Shown here piece after piece: positions 53,381-63,512 of a stretch of 64,000 nucleotides of DNA (the stretch's first letter is position 1; each line of letters starts with the position of its first letter). A program made the position numbers and the translations under genes. Source of the DNA: Marivivens donghaensis (GTDB lineage: Bacteria; Pseudomonadota; Alphaproteobacteria; Rhodobacterales; Rhodobacteraceae); assembly GCF_023541015.1 (NCBI RefSeq), contig NZ_JALNPR010000003.1:124001-188000 (forward strand), given 5' to 3'. The notes under the pieces were generated by a model, which saw only the letters and a list, made by a program, of their open reading frames with translations, was not told the origin of the DNA and did not search any database.

Positions 53381-54934
53381 TTAGTGTGCAGCGACTTCGG
53401 CCACAGCGGCGACGGTCAGGTCGCTCGCCTCGATGGCGGTGTGGACGTGGTGAACCAGTGCTTCAACGCTCGGCCCGATAAGGTCGGTCACGAGGCTCGG
53501 GTAGATACCCAAGAGCAAGGTCATGATGACGAGCGGTGCAAAGATCATCTTTTCACGGCCAGTCATGTCGGTGATGGATTTGAGGCTTTCCTTGATCAGC
53601 TCACCCATAACGACGCGGCGGTAGAGCCACAGCGCATAAGCTGCCGAGAAGATCACGCCGAGCGCCGCAACAGCAGCCACCCAAGTGTTCACCTGGAAGA
53701 TACCCATGAGCGTCAGGAATTCGCCGACAAAGCCCGAGGTACCCGGCAGACCAACGTTCGCCATCGTGAAGAACATGAACAACAGCGCGTAAGCCGGCAT
53801 ACGGTTTACGAGGCCACCGTATGCGTCGATGTCACGAGTGTGCATGCGGTCGTAGATCACGCCAACACAGAGGAAGAGCGCGCCAGAGATAAAGCCGTGG
53901 CTGATCATCTGGAAGATCGCACCGTCGATACCCTGCTGGTTCATCGCGAAGATACCCATTGTCACGTAGCCCATGTGTGCAACCGACGAATAAGCGATCA
54001 GCTTTTTCATGTCCTCTTGGACCAGCGCGACGAGCGAGGTGTAAACGATCGCAATAGCCGACATCCAAAGTACCAGATCACCCATCACAGCAGAGCCAAC
54101 TGGGAACATCGGGAGCGAGAAGCGCAGGAAGCCGTAGCCGCCCATCTTCAACAGGATCGCTGCCAGAACAACCGAACCAGCGGTCGGTGCTTGAACGTGT
54201 GCGTCAGGCAACCAAGTGTGAACAGGCCACATCGGCATTTTCACCGCGAAAGATGCAAAGAACGCGAGGAAGAGCATGGTCTGCAGACCGCCAACCACCT
54301 GAATACCGAGCACCGAGAAGCCAGCGGTCGAGAATTCGTGGGTCATCAAGGTCGGGATATCCATGGTGCCCGCGTCTGCATACATCGCAACCATCGCCAC
54401 CAGCATAAGCACCGAGCCGAGGAAGGTGTAGAGGAAGAATTTGAACGACGCGTAGATGCGGTTCTTACCACCCCAGATACCGATGATGAGGAACATCGGG
54501 ATCAGGCCTGCTTCGAAGAATACGTAGAACAGGACCAGATCCAGCGCCATGAACACGCCGAGCATCAGCGTTTCCAACATCAGGAACGCAATCATGTATT
54601 CTTTGGTGCGGTGCGTCACGTCCCATGCCGACCAGATCACCAACGGCATGAGGAAGGTCGAGAGCATCACAAACAGAAGCGAAATGCCGTCTACGCCCAT
54701 CTTATAGTGCAGACCAAAGAGCCACTCGCGGTCTTCGACGAACTGCATTCCAGTGTTCGACGGATCGAAACCAGCCAGAATGAACAGCGACACGAGGAAG
54801 GTCGCAACGGTCGCAATCATTGCCACCCATTTGGCGTTCTTACGGGCGCCTTCATCGTCACCACGCAGGAACAGGGCCAAAATGGCCGCGGCCAAGAGCG
54901 GGATGAAGGTTACGATCGAAAGAAGATTTTCCAT
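53381..54934 (-). CDS. nuoM: NADH-quinone oxidoreductase subunit M, 517 aa
   Basis: Antiporter-like subunit of complex I. Family motifs include [32 protein letters not shown] with the conserved Glu, [37 protein letters not shown], and [18 protein letters not shown]. The start ATG shares one base with the nuoL stop (TAATG), so translation is coupled. Confidence 0.97.
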   Translation of the reverse strand: MENLLSIVTFIPLLAAAILALFLRGDDEGARKNAKWVAMIATVATFLVSLFILAGFDPSNTGMQFVEDREWLFGLHYKMGVDGISLLFVMLSTFLMPLVIWSAWDVTHRTKEYMIAFLMLETLMLGVFMALDLVLFYVFFEAGLIPMFLIIGIWGGKNRIYASFKFFLYTFLGSVLMLVAMVAMYADAGTMDIPTLMTHEFSTAGFSVLGIQVVGGLQTMLFLAFFASFAVKMPMWPVHTWLPDAHVQAPTAGSVVLAAILLKMGGYGFLRFSLPMFPVGSAVMGDLVLWMSAIAIVYTSLVALVQEDMKKLIAYSSVAHMGYVTMGIFAMNQQGIDGAIFQMISHGFISGALFLCVGVIYDRMHTRDIDAYGGLVNRMPAYALLFMFFTMANVGLPGTSGFVGEFLTLMGIFQVNTWVAAVAALGVIFSAAYALWLYRRVVMGELIKESLKSITDMTGREKMIFAPLVIMTLLLGIYPSLVTDLIGPSVEALVHHVHTAIEASDLTVAAVAEVAAH

Positions 54935-57054
54935 TAGTGCGATCCCCCGGTGAGCGTCACCCAGGTCAGAATGACCGCGATGCCCAGAACCATCGCGAAG
55001 GCGTAAGTAAAGACGTAACCGGACTGGGCGCGGCCCGCGAGTTTGGTCAGGAAGGGCACGATACCCATCGCCAGACCGTTGATCCCGCCGTCGATTGTTT
55101 GCTCGTCACCGCGTTTCCAGAAGAAGCGACCGATGGCCTTAGCAGGCTGGACAAAGACGAAGTCATACAGCTCGTCGAAGTACCATTTGTTGAGCAAGAA
55201 GTTGTAGAGCGGAGCCTGGTTCGCTGCCAGCTGTGCCGGCAGGTGCGGCTTGCGGATATACATCACCCAAGCGGTGAAGAAACCGATTAGCATCGCGATG
55301 AACGGGCTAACCTTGACCCAGACTGGCGAGTGGTGCGCAGCGTCGAGAACTTCGTTCGAAGCGTCCGACATGTAGATCGCGCCACGCTCTGCACCGTGAT
55401 GCTCTGCCGCCATTGCAGCGTGAGACGCATCTGCAGCCACTTCACCGTGGGCCGCGTCAGTCGCGGCATGTTCCTCAGCGGGTGCAGCGTGATCGGCAGC
55501 AGCGCCCTCTTCGGTAGCAGCAACATGGTGTGGCATACCGAAGAATTCGGTCATTTTGTCGTGATCGCCGAAGAACGGCTTCAGCCAGATCATACCCGCA
55601 AAGATCGCGCCCATAGCAAGTACACCAAGCGGCACCAGCATAACCAGCGGGCTTTCGTGTGCGTGTTCATGAGCGTGATGATCGCCACGTTCTTTACCGT
55701 AGAAGGTCATGAACATGAGGCGCCACGAGTAGAACGAGGTGAACAGAGCCGCGATGACAAGTGCCCAGAAGGCAAAACCGTTACCCGAAGCATAAGCACT
55801 CTCGATGATCGCATCTTTGGACAGGAAGCCAGCGAAACCGTAGTAGGTCAGCGGGATACCAACACCGGTAATAGCCAGCGTACCAATCATCATCGCCCAG
55901 AAGGTGAACGGGATTTTTTTACGCAGGTTACCGTAGTTCCGCATGTCCTGTTCGTGGTGCATCGCGTGGATGACCGAACCAGCGCCGAGGAACAACATCG
56001 CTTTAAAGAAAGCGTGTGTGAACAGGTGGAACATCGCAGCGCCGTAGATACCCGCGCCAGCCGCAACGAACATGTAGCCCAGCTGCGAACAGGTCGAGTA
56101 TGCGATCACGCGTTTGATGTCGTTCTGAACGAGGCCAACAGTTGCCGCAAAGAATGCGGTCGCAGCGCCCAAGTACATGATGAACGATTTGGTTTCCGGT
56201 GCATATTCGAACAGCGGCGACATGCGGCAGACGAGGAATACGCCTGCGGTCACCATGGTTGCGGCGTGGATCAGAGCCGACACAGGTGTCGGGCCTTCCA
56301 TCGCGTCAGGCAGCCATGTGTGCAGGATCAGCTGAGCCGATTTACCCATCGCACCAACAAAGAGCAGGAAGGCCAGCAGGTTCGCCGCGTTCCAATCGCT
56401 CCACAGGAAGTGAAGCTGGGTTTCAGCCAGATGCGGCGCATTATCAAAGATGACGTCGAACTGGATGCTGTCGGTCAGCATGTAGAGACCGAAGATACCG
56501 AGTGCGAAACCAAAGTCACCAACGCGGTTCACAACGAAAGCTTTCATCGCAGCAGCGTTTGCCGACGGTTTTTTGTAGTAGAAACCGATCAGCAAGTAGG
56601 ATGCGACGCCCACGCCTTCCCAGCCAAAGAACATCTGAACGAGGTTGTCAGAGGTAACCAGCATGAGCATGGCGAAGGTAAAGAACGACAGATAGGCAAA
56701 GAAACGTGCCTTATAGTGTTCGTGATGACCCCAGTTTTCGTCATGCGCCATGTAGCCCATGGAATAGAGGTGCACGAGTGACGACACGGTGTTCACCACG
56801 ATGAGCATGATCACGGTCAGACGGTCGATACGGATCGCCCAATCGGTGTTCAGCGTACCAGAGTTGATCCAGTCCAGCAGGTGGATCGTGTAGGCTTGGC
56901 CGTCAAAATTCAGGAACAGAACCCAGCTCAGCGCAGCACAGAGGAACAGGATGCCAGTGGTCAGCCACTGAGCGCCCTTTTCACCGATAAAGCGCCAGCC
57001 GAAACCCGCGATAAGCGACCCGACAAAGGGGGCAAGAAGGATAAACTTTTCCAT
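54934..57054 (-). CDS. nuoL: NADH-quinone oxidoreductase subunit L, 706 aa
   Basis: The distal antiporter-like subunit with the long lateral helix of complex I. Motifs: [75 protein letters not shown] and [14 protein letters not shown] His/Ala-rich insert (about residues 495-560, with repeats of [10 protein letters not shown] type) lies before the final helices; similar inserts occur in related bacteria. It begins 6 bp after nuoK and overlaps nuoM by one base. Confidence 0.97.
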   Translation of the reverse strand: MEKFILLAPFVGSLIAGFGWRFIGEKGAQWLTTGILFLCAALSWVLFLNFDGQAYTIHLLDWINSGTLNTDWAIRIDRLTVIMLIVVNTVSSLVHLYSMGYMAHDENWGHHEHYKARFFAYLSFFTFAMLMLVTSDNLVQMFFGWEGVGVASYLLIGFYYKKPSANAAAMKAFVVNRVGDFGFALGIFGLYMLTDSIQFDVIFDNAPHLAETQLHFLWSDWNAANLLAFLLFVGAMGKSAQLILHTWLPDAMEGPTPVSALIHAATMVTAGVFLVCRMSPLFEYAPETKSFIMYLGAATAFFAATVGLVQNDIKRVIAYSTCSQLGYMFVAAGAGIYGAAMFHLFTHAFFKAMLFLGAGSVIHAMHHEQDMRNYGNLRKKIPFTFWAMMIGTLAITGVGIPLTYYGFAGFLSKDAIIESAYASGNGFAFWALVIAALFTSFYSWRLMFMTFYGKERGDHHAHEHAHESPLVMLVPLGVLAMGAIFAGMIWLKPFFGDHDKMTEFFGMPHHVAATEEGAAADHAAPAEEHAATDAAHGEVAADASHAAMAAEHHGAERGAIYMSDASNEVLDAAHHSPVWVKVSPFIAMLIGFFTAWVMYIRKPHLPAQLAANQAPLYNFLLNKWYFDELYDFVFVQPAKAIGRFFWKRGDEQTIDGGINGLAMGIVPFLTKLAGRAQSGYVFTYAFAMVLGIAVILTWVTLTGGSH

Positions 57055-57060
57055 GTCGGA

Positions 57061-57366
57061 TCAGCCTTTCATCACGTTGACGTCTTCAACGTCGATGGTC
57101 CCGCGGTTGCGGAAGAAACAGACGAGGATCGCGAGGCCAATCGCCGCTTCAGCAGCAGCAACCGTCAGCACGAAGAGAGTGAACACCTGGCCAACCAGAT
57201 CGTTCAGGAAGGACGAGAAAGCGACGAAGTTAATATTGACCGACAAAAGGATCAATTCGATCGACATCAGCAGGATGATGATGTTCTTGCGGTTCAAGAA
57301 CAGCCCGAAAATCCCGATGACGAACAGTGCCGCAGCAACTGTGAGATAGTGTTCAATTCCGATCAT
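57061..57366 (-). CDS. nuoK: NADH-quinone oxidoreductase subunit K, 101 aa
   Basis: Small three-helix membrane subunit of complex I with the conserved Glu residues in [18 protein letters not shown] and [17 protein letters not shown]. Normal family length. It lies 40 bp after nuoJ and 6 bp before nuoL. Confidence 0.97.
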   Translation of the reverse strand: MIGIEHYLTVAAALFVIGIFGLFLNRKNIIILLMSIELILLSVNINFVAFSSFLNDLVGQVFTLFVLTVAAAEAAIGLAILVCFFRNRGTIDVEDVNVMKG

Positions 57367-57406
57367 TTCTTCCGTCCCTCGCTTTTGTTTTTCGCGAATT
57401 TTGGCA

Positions 57407-58012
57407 TTACAGCCCCTGCCCCGGTTTGATGTCTTTCAGCTCCATCGCTTTGGCCGGATCACGGTAAAGCTGGGCAAGAACGTCTTGACGTTTGATGTTT
57501 TGGCGGTGGCGCAGGGTCAGCACGATGGCCCCGATCATCGCGACCAGCAGGATCAGACCTGCCAGTTGGAAAAGCATGATATATTTGTCGTAAACCAAAA
57601 GACCCAGCGCGGCGGTGTTTTGCATATCGCCCTGCGGTGCGGCCAGACGGGTTTCGAAACCGTCCGAATACGCCCACGACCCGTAAGCCATCGCAAGCTG
57701 CAGGAGGATGATCACACCGATGAGAAGCGCGAGCGGCATGTATTTCGCCATCTCAGCCTTCAACTCAGCAAAGTCGATGTCGAGCATCATGACCACAAAG
57801 AGGAACAGAACCGCGACCGCGCCGACGTAAACGATCATCAAGAGCATTGCAATGAATTCCGCGCCCAGCAGAACAAAGAGCCCCGCCGAAGAGAGGAACG
57901 ACAAGATCAGCCAGAGAACCGAATGGACGGGGTTCCGGCTCACGACTGTGAACAGGCCGCCCGCAACGGTGGTCAGCGCAAAACAATAAAAGGCGATAGC
58001 GGCTACACTCAT
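57407..58012 (-). CDS. nuoJ: NADH-quinone oxidoreductase subunit J, 201 aa
   Basis: Membrane subunit of complex I. The diagnostic [50 protein letters not shown] run with the pi-bulge helix region is present. Its ATG overlaps the end of the carboxymuconolactone-decarboxylase-like gene by 4 bp. Confidence 0.97.
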   Translation of the reverse strand: MSVAAIAFYCFALTTVAGGLFTVVSRNPVHSVLWLILSFLSSAGLFVLLGAEFIAMLLMIVYVGAVAVLFLFVVMMLDIDFAELKAEMAKYMPLALLIGVIILLQLAMAYGSWAYSDGFETRLAAPQGDMQNTAALGLLVYDKYIMLFQLAGLILLVAMIGAIVLTLRHRQNIKRQDVLAQLYRDPAKAMELKDIKPGQGL

Positions 58013-58422
58013 TCGTCCCGGTCCTTTTTAGCGTCCTCTTCCATGACCTCATTCGCGAGTGTCATGGCTTTGGTCATTGCGGGAACGCCTCCGAACATTG
58101 CGGATTGTGCAATGGTCTCGGCGATCTCCTGTTTGGTGGCCCCTGCCTCGCGCGCGTGGCGGACAGTCAGGCGGATCTGTGCGTCGGCTTGAGCGCCCAT
58201 GATCGTCAATCCGGTCAGGGTCAAAAGCAGACGGGTTTTGGCATCCAGACCTTCAGGATTAAAGGTCTTGCCCATAGTTGCTTCCATCATGTCTGCGGAC
58301 ATGGTGGGCCACATGGTTTCAAACCCTTTGGGCATGAACGATTCCAGCGCGGGATTGAGCGATTTTGCCCAATCCTGCCCAGCCTTCATCATGGCTTCAA
58401 AAGGGTTAGATCCAGAGGTCAT
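58009..58422 (-). CDS. Carboxymuconolactone decarboxylase-like protein inside the nuo operon, 137 aa
   Basis: The second half (about residues 58-125, [68 protein letters not shown]) is a CMD/AhpD-like domain. The CxxC of AhpD-type peroxidase partners is absent, so it is not a classical peroxidatic enzyme. The first half is Met-rich. It overlaps nuoI and nuoJ by 4 bp each, so it is made in step with complex I. It may be an assembly or accessory protein; nothing in the sequence decides. Confidence 0.85.
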   Translation of the reverse strand: MTSGSNPFEAMMKAGQDWAKSLNPALESFMPKGFETMWPTMSADMMEATMGKTFNPEGLDAKTRLLLTLTGLTIMGAQADAQIRLTVRHAREAGATKQEIAETIAQSAMFGGVPAMTKAMTLANEVMEEDAKKDRDE

Positions 58423-58913
58423 CGGTACGGCGCATCCATTTCGAGGTTACGCGCAATCTCAGCTTCCCAACGGTCGCCGTTCGACAGGAGTTTTGCCTTG
58501 TCATAGAACAGCTCTTCGCGGGTTTCAGTCGAGAATTCAAAGTTCGGACCTTCGACGATTGCGTCAACTGGGCAGGCCTCTTGGCAGAAGCCGCAGTAGA
58601 TGCATTTGGTCATGTCGATGTCGTAGCGCGTTGTGCGGCGCGAGCCATCTTCGCGGGGTTCCGCATCAATGGTGATCGCCTGAGCCGGGCAAATCGCTTC
58701 GCAGAGTTTACATGCGATGCAACGCTCTTCGCCGTTGGGATAACGACGCAGCGCGTGTTCACCACGGAAACGCGGGGACAGCGGGCCTTTTTCGTGCGGG
58801 TAGTTCAACGTCGCCTTGGGCGCGAAGAAGTATTTGAACCCGAGACGGAAGCCTTTGATGAAGTCAGCGAGCAGGAAATATTTGGCCGCGCGGCCGTAAT
58901 CGATCTGCGTCAT
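58419..58913 (-). CDS. nuoI: NADH-quinone oxidoreductase subunit I, 164 aa
   Basis: Iron-sulfur subunit carrying two [4Fe-4S] clusters (N6a, N6b) on the peripheral arm: [17 protein letters not shown] and [19 protein letters not shown]. Starts 3 bp after nuoH and overlaps the CMD-like gene by 4 bp. Confidence 0.97.
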   Translation of the reverse strand: MTQIDYGRAAKYFLLADFIKGFRLGFKYFFAPKATLNYPHEKGPLSPRFRGEHALRRYPNGEERCIACKLCEAICPAQAITIDAEPREDGSRRTTRYDIDMTKCIYCGFCQEACPVDAIVEGPNFEFSTETREELFYDKAKLLSNGDRWEAEIARNLEMDAPYR

Positions 58914-58916
58914 GGA

Positions 58917-59954
58917 TTAGCCTCCAATCACCCAGCGGGCCCAGAACCCACCGAGGACTTCGAATTTAGCGAGGAACGACACCAGAACGACCCAAGCCAG
59001 AGACATCGGCAGGAACACTTTCCAGCCCAAACGCATCAGTTGGTCGTAACGGTAACGAGGGGTGATGGCCTTAACCATCGCGAAAATGAAGAAGCAGAAC
59101 ACCATTTTAGCGACCATCCAGAGGATGCCATCGGGCAGGAATTCTACCGGCGACAACCAGCCGCCAAGGAACAACAGCGACACCAGCGCACACATCAGCA
59201 CGACCGCGGTCAATTCACCGATCATGAACAGAAGGAACGGGGTCGAAGAGTATTCAACTTGATAACCAGCAACCAGTTCCGATTCAGCCTCAGGAAGGTC
59301 GAACGGCGGACGGTTGGTTTCAGCCAATGCCGAGATAAAGAAGAGGAACAGCATCGGGAAGTGTGGGATGAAGTACCACGACAGGATGCCGTAGCCGTCT
59401 TGGGCACGAACGATGTCGCCAAAGTTCATCGAACCGGTCGAGATAATCACACCGATGATGATCAGGCCGATCGACACCTCATAAGAGATCATCTGCGCGG
59501 CAGAGCGAAGCGAACCGAGGAACGGGTATTTGGAGTTCGATGCCCAACCGCCCATGATCACGCCGTAAACTTCGAGCGACGAGATCGCAAAGACGTAGAG
59601 GATCGCGACGTTGATGTCAGCGAGGACCCAACCGTCGTTGAACGGGATAACCGCCCACGCGATCACGGCCATCACGAACGAAATCAGTGGCGCGAGGAAG
59701 AAGACGAATTTGTCAGCGCCAGCAGGCACGACAATTTCCTTCACGATATATTTGATAAAGTCCGCAAAGGATTGCAGCAGACCAAACACACCTACGATGT
59801 TCGGGCCCTTACGCATCTGCACCGCAGCCCAGACCTTACGGTCGGCATACATCAGGAAGGCCAAAGCCACCAGAAGCGGTACCAGAACCAAAAGGCACTG
59901 ACCCACTGTCAGCAGAAGGATCCCAAGGTTGGTCGTGGTGAAAAATTCAACCAT
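58917..59954 (-). CDS. nuoH: NADH-quinone oxidoreductase subunit H, 345 aa
   Basis: Membrane subunit forming the quinone-binding site. Typical motifs: [75 protein letters not shown] and [22 protein letters not shown]. Starts 10 bp after the lipoprotein gene. Confidence 0.97.
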   Translation of the reverse strand: MVEFFTTTNLGILLLTVGQCLLVLVPLLVALAFLMYADRKVWAAVQMRKGPNIVGVFGLLQSFADFIKYIVKEIVVPAGADKFVFFLAPLISFVMAVIAWAVIPFNDGWVLADINVAILYVFAISSLEVYGVIMGGWASNSKYPFLGSLRSAAQMISYEVSIGLIIIGVIISTGSMNFGDIVRAQDGYGILSWYFIPHFPMLFLFFISALAETNRPPFDLPEAESELVAGYQVEYSSTPFLLFMIGELTAVVLMCALVSLLFLGGWLSPVEFLPDGILWMVAKMVFCFFIFAMVKAITPRYRYDQLMRLGWKVFLPMSLAWVVLVSFLAKFEVLGGFWARWVIGG

Positions 59955-59964
59955 ATTCGTCCCC

Positions 59965-60354
59965 TTACACCGTCGGTATGCCCGATGCGCCGCAATCGGC
60001 CACCGTAACTTCGGCGTCTATTGTTCTTAACCCGCGCGGTAGCGCCGGCGAGATGGTGTAAACAGCATCCGCGACCCAAGTTCCAGCCTCTTCATCGACT
60101 AGAGTGCGAACGTGTCGTGCAAACCCGTATCCACGGATCAGCGTGTATTGTGCGGCGGCGCATCGAGCGTAGCGTTCTACGTCCTCTGGCCCCCTTGCCC
60201 CTGTCATTGCAACCTTAAAACCAACAAGGTCGCCATCTAAGAGCCGTGTTTCTACACCTTTGTAAGTTGGGACCAATGGTCCCTGCCCTGCTCCGGTGTC
60301 GTGGGATGCGGTGCACCCCATCAGAGCCAACGCCGATATGACGATGGCTCTCAT
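59965..60354 (-). CDS. Small predicted lipoprotein between nuoG and nuoH, 129 aa
   Basis: A short signal with lipobox ALMGC (Cys near residue 14) predicts a lipid-anchored envelope protein. The rest ([62 protein letters not shown]) has no domain I recognise; two further Cys (CAAAQY and VADCG) could form a disulfide. It starts 6 bp after the nuoG stop and ends 10 bp before nuoH, so it is firmly in the operon. Function unknown. Confidence 0.78.
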   Translation of the reverse strand: MRAIVISALALMGCTASHDTGAGQGPLVPTYKGVETRLLDGDLVGFKVAMTGARGPEDVERYARCAAAQYTLIRGYGFARHVRTLVDEEAGTWVADAVYTISPALPRGLRTIDAEVTVADCGASGIPTV

Positions 60355-60360
60355 GTTTTT

Positions 60361-62382
60361 TTACTCCGCCGCGACCTTGGTCGATTCGGCGCGTGCCTTG
60401 GCCGCTGCCGAGAGTTCAGCCATCAGTGCAGACGACCGAGCAATCGGGTTGGTCAGGTAGAAATCTTTGACCGCGTTGCGGAAGGTTGCTTTGCCCAGCT
60501 TAGTTACAGGCAGCGCAGTCCAAGTGTTCTCGGCAACAACGTCGATGTCAGCCAGATGCGGAACCGCAGCGACCAGCGCCTGACGCAGTTGAGCCAGCGA
60601 ATCCCACGGAAGGGTTGCGCCCAGCTCTGCGGACAGCGCACGCAGGATCGCCCAGTTTTCTTTTGCTTCACCTGGTGCAAACGCTGCGCGCATTGCGAGC
60701 TGCGGACGACCTTCGGTGTTCACAAAGAGACCGTTTTCTTCTGTGTAAGCTGCACCCGGCAGGATGATGTCGGCGCGGTGTGCACCACGGTCGCCATGCG
60801 AACCTTGGTAGATCACGAATGCACCGTCACCGATCTCAACTTCGTCGGCGCCAAGGTTGTAAACAACTTCCGCACCATCAAGAGCAGCCTCAAGGCCACC
60901 TTCGGTAACAGCGTTTACGTCCAGCGCACCAACACGAGCCGCAGCAGTGTGCAGAACGAGAAGTTTAGCACCGCCCTTTTCAGCAAGCGATTGTGCGGCA
61001 GCCAGAACAGCCTCGCCGTCAGCTTCGTTCAATGCGCCCTGACCAACGATGATGACACCATTGGTGCCTTGTTTGTCAGAGTGATCCATCGCCAACAGCT
61101 GCTCAAGCGCTGCGCGGTCGGTGCCAACGTGGGTGTAATCATAGGTCAGATCGACAGCTTCACCGACCAGACCAACAGTTGCACCACGCAGCCACGCTTT
61201 GCGGATACGAGAGTTCAGAACTGGCGCTTCAACACGCGGGTTGGTGCCGATCATGAAAATGTTGTCAGCATGATCGATGTCTTCGATCAGCGCGGTGCCA
61301 ACATAAGCGGAACGGTTACCAGCAGGCAGACGCGCCTTGTCGGTACGCGCCTCAACCTTGCCGCCCAGACCTTCGATCAGGGTTTTGAGGCTGAATGCGG
61401 ATTCGACGTTCGCAAGATCACCAATCAGACCAGCGACTTTCTTGCCCTTCATCGCTGCAGCAACAGCGGTCAGAGCTTCGTCCCAGACCGCTTTGCGCAA
61501 CTTGCCGTTTTCACGGATATAAGGAGTATCGAGACGCTGGCGGCTCAGGCCGTCCCAAACGTAACGCGACTTATCCGAAATCCACTCTTCGTTCACGCCG
61601 TCATGGTTGCGCGGCAGGATACGCATGACCTTGCGGCCTTTAGTATCAACGCGGATGTTCGAACCAAGCGCATCCATCACGTCGATGGTTTCGGTCTTGG
61701 TCAGTTCCCACGGACGCGCGGTGAACGAGTAAGGTTTGGAAACCAGAGCACCAACTGGGCAGAGGTCAACGATGTTGCCCTGCATGTTCGAATCGAGTGT
61801 CTGGTTCAGGTAAGATGTAATCTCTGCATCTTCGCCACGGCCAGTTTGGCCCATCTGGGTGATGCCAGCGACCTCAGTCGTAAAGCGCACACAGCGGGTG
61901 CACGAAATACAACGGGTCATGTGGGTTTCAACGAGCGGGCCGAGGTTCAGGTCGTCCGACGCACGTTTCGGTTCGCGGTAGCGCGAGAAGTCGACGCCGT
62001 AAGCCATTGCCTGATCCTGAAGGTCGCATTCGCCACCTTGGTCACAGATCGGGCAATCCAGCGGGTGGTTGATCAGGAGAAACTCCATCACGCCTTCACG
62101 CGCCTTTTTAACCATTGGGCTGTTGGTTTTCACAACAGGCGGCTGACCCTCAGGGCCAGGGCGCAAGTCTTTGACCTGCATCGCACAGGAGGCCGCAGGT
62201 TTCGGCGGGCCGCCGACCACCTCAACGAGGCACATGCGGCAGTTGCCCGCGATGGACAAACGCTCGTGATAGCAGAAACGCGGAACTTCAACCCCAGCCT
62301 CTTCACAGGCTTGAATCAGGGTCATGGCACCGGGCACTTCTACCTCAATCCCGTCGATGATGATTTTCTTAAGATCGGACAT
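60361..62382 (-). CDS. nuoG: NADH-quinone oxidoreductase subunit G, 673 aa
   Basis: The large iron-sulfur subunit of the peripheral arm. N-terminal [2Fe-2S] domain ([22 protein letters not shown]), His-containing cluster motif ([14 protein letters not shown] with upstream HPLDC), and [12 protein letters not shown] for a [4Fe-4S] cluster, followed by a molybdopterin-oxidoreductase-like domain without cofactor. The ATG at 62382 ([11 protein letters not shown]) has AAAGG-type ribosome site; the frame reaching 62445 is not needed. 154 bp separate it from the zinc-ribbon gene upstream. Confidence 0.97.
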   Translation of the reverse strand: MSDLKKIIIDGIEVEVPGAMTLIQACEEAGVEVPRFCYHERLSIAGNCRMCLVEVVGGPPKPAASCAMQVKDLRPGPEGQPPVVKTNSPMVKKAREGVMEFLLINHPLDCPICDQGGECDLQDQAMAYGVDFSRYREPKRASDDLNLGPLVETHMTRCISCTRCVRFTTEVAGITQMGQTGRGEDAEITSYLNQTLDSNMQGNIVDLCPVGALVSKPYSFTARPWELTKTETIDVMDALGSNIRVDTKGRKVMRILPRNHDGVNEEWISDKSRYVWDGLSRQRLDTPYIRENGKLRKAVWDEALTAVAAAMKGKKVAGLIGDLANVESAFSLKTLIEGLGGKVEARTDKARLPAGNRSAYVGTALIEDIDHADNIFMIGTNPRVEAPVLNSRIRKAWLRGATVGLVGEAVDLTYDYTHVGTDRAALEQLLAMDHSDKQGTNGVIIVGQGALNEADGEAVLAAAQSLAEKGGAKLLVLHTAAARVGALDVNAVTEGGLEAALDGAEVVYNLGADEVEIGDGAFVIYQGSHGDRGAHRADIILPGAAYTEENGLFVNTEGRPQLAMRAAFAPGEAKENWAILRALSAELGATLPWDSLAQLRQALVAAVPHLADIDVVAENTWTALPVTKLGKATFRNAVKDFYLTNPIARSSALMAELSAAAKARAESTKVAAE

Positions 62383-62536
62383 GGCCAGCCTTTTGGTTCT
62401 TGTCGCTACGACCCAAAGCTCCGCATGGCACGCACGCAGATGCATACAGTCGCGGCGGTTCTAACGCGGCTTGCCGCGCTATGCCAGCGCGAACGTCACC
62501 AAAACTGAGGTAAATTTCAGGTTTTGCCGATTTCTT

Positions 62537-62719
62537 TTAGATCAGCAGCATCGCGGCAAAGATCGGCACCGCGGCAAAAATTGCGATCAAAACAACGAAA
62601 ACCGCTATGAAAAAGGGGGCTGGGGCCTGTGCGGTGCTTCTTACTGCACAAACGGGGCAATCCACGTCGGTTTTATAGAGGGGTACGCCGCAGTCCCCGC
62701 AGCACTCTGATTTGAACAT
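62537..62719 (-). CDS. Small zinc-ribbon membrane protein in the nuo operon, 60 aa
   Basis: Starts MFKSECCGDCGVPLY, with CxxC (CCGDCG) and CPVC forming a zinc-ribbon or rubredoxin-like knuckle, then a single C-terminal membrane helix (APAPFFIAVFVVLIAIFAAVPIFAAMLLI). The ATG at 62719 lies 4 bp after the DUF5333 stop, which supports this start over the frame reaching 62776. A tail-anchored, metal-binding small protein next to an iron-sulfur subunit suggests an assembly role, but this is inference. Confidence 0.7.
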   Translation of the reverse strand: MFKSECCGDCGVPLYKTDVDCPVCAVRSTAQAPAPFFIAVFVVLIAIFAAVPIFAAMLLI

Positions 62720-62723
62720 AGAA

Positions 62724-63113
62724 TCAACGCAACAGTCGGCCAACGGCGGTTTGCGCTTCCATTTCGGACCGCCCAACGGTGCAGTACGTGTCCCCCTGCC
62801 CTGTCACTGCACCCAGATCCGCCAGTTGCGCCCGTGCGATCCCTTCGAGCCGCGCCTTCTCGACCCTATCATCGACATAGGCATCAATTTCGGCCCGCGA
62901 ATACCCAAGGTCCTCGGCTCGCGACTTTAGGCTGTTGAGAAAGAGCGCCCCGCGCAACATGCGAACAGAAATGCTGTCGCATTTATCGCCGATCTCAATC
63001 GCCATGCCTGCTGCGATAATCCCGTCACGAATTTCCGCAACATCCTTGAGTGGGGGCAAAGCCGAGGCTTGGGTCGCCATTAGCATAAAGGTGAACGGCA
63101 AGAGGTAACGCAT
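62724..63113 (-). CDS. DUF5333 family exported protein, 129 aa
   Basis: A signal peptide (MRYLLPFTFMLMATQASA) precedes a mainly helical domain (PPLKDVAEIRDGIIAAGMAIEIGDKCDSISVRMLRGALFLNSLKSRAEDLGYSRAEIDAYVDD) with two Cys (GDKCDS and TYCTVG) that may form a disulfide. I recognise it as DUF5333, found in the nuo region of other Rhodobacteraceae. Role unknown; periplasmic location predicted. Confidence 0.83.
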   Translation of the reverse strand: MRYLLPFTFMLMATQASALPPLKDVAEIRDGIIAAGMAIEIGDKCDSISVRMLRGALFLNSLKSRAEDLGYSRAEIDAYVDDRVEKARLEGIARAQLADLGAVTGQGDTYCTVGRSEMEAQTAVGRLLR

Positions 63114-63173
63114 CTAATATCCAATCTTCCGGTGCAGATCAGTCGGGATCATGGTCGGATACAAAAGACTTAC

Positions 63174-63198
63174 GCCGCTGCTATTCAATAGCAACGGC
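63174..63198. repeat. Imperfect inverted repeat between small lipoprotein and DUF5333 genes
   Basis: GCCG-TGCTAT and ATAGCA-CGGC arms around a 3-nt loop, each interrupted by one unpaired base. There is no clear T-run after it on the minus strand. It may be an mRNA structure in the 153-bp gap between the two coding regions. Confidence 0.4.
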
Positions 63199-63266
63199 GC
63201 GTTATTAGGTTTTTCGGTCAGTTTTCGCCGTTAACCACGAGCGTGAAGGAAATTCAGTCGCACTGA

Positions 63267-63383
63267 TTAAATCCCACCTTCAACAGGTGGAGGAGCTGCG
63301 ACCGTCGAAATTGGGGCACGGGTTTCTACACACCCCGCCAAGATCAAAACTGTTAACGATCCTGCCGCAATAAAAACTCTCAT
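63267..63383 (-). CDS. Very small predicted lipoprotein, 38 aa
   Basis: A short gene, MRVFIAAGSLTVLILAGC followed by about 20 residues (VETRAPISTVAAPPPVEGGI). The signal is textbook: basic N-terminus, hydrophobic core, lipobox LAGC with Cys18, then a short Pro-rich tail. A ribosome site GGAGA lies 5 nt before the ATG at 63383. It is the first gene after the terminator at 63465-63490 and has its own candidate promoter. Small lipoproteins of this kind are often missed. Function unknown. Confidence 0.72.
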   Translation of the reverse strand: MRVFIAAGSLTVLILAGCVETRAPISTVAAPPPVEGGI

Positions 63384-63411
63384 AACATTCTCCAACTAAA
63401 TCTATGGAGGT

Positions 63412-63440
63412 TTAATCGAATTTTATTTCACCTATAGCAA
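63412..63440 (-). promoter_or_regulatory. Candidate promoter for the second half of the nuo operon
   Basis: On the minus strand TTGCTA (63440-63435) and GATTAA (63417-63412) are 17 bp apart, close to a sigma-70 -35/-10 pair, about 30 bp before the small lipoprotein start. Proposed because a terminator lies just upstream. Confidence 0.4.
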
Positions 63441-63464
63441 GTATGGAATCTCTTCTTCGGAACG

Positions 63465-63490
63465 AAAAAGGCCACCCCGAAGGGTGGCCT
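63465..63490 (-). terminator. Intrinsic terminator between nuoF and the downstream nuo genes
   Basis: On the minus strand AGGCCACCC, a TTCG tetraloop, GGGTGGCCT, then TTTT: a very stable hairpin with T-run, 23 bp after the nuoF stop. Placement inside the nuo gene order suggests partial termination. Confidence 0.8.
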
Positions 63491-63512
63491 CATGAAACTC
63501 TGTTAGTCTCGA

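Noticed and set aside
52457-54937. 826-codon plus-strand frame opposite nuoN and nuoM
   Set aside because: Antisense to two well-conserved complex I genes; composition (His/Arg/Gln-rich) is that of a codon shadow, with no domain.
58581-60008. 475-codon plus-strand frame opposite nuoI and nuoH
   Set aside because: Antisense shadow; low-complexity Asp/Arg/His composition.
60301-62508. 735-codon plus-strand frame opposite nuoG
   Set aside because: Antisense shadow of nuoG; no recognisable motif or ribosome site.
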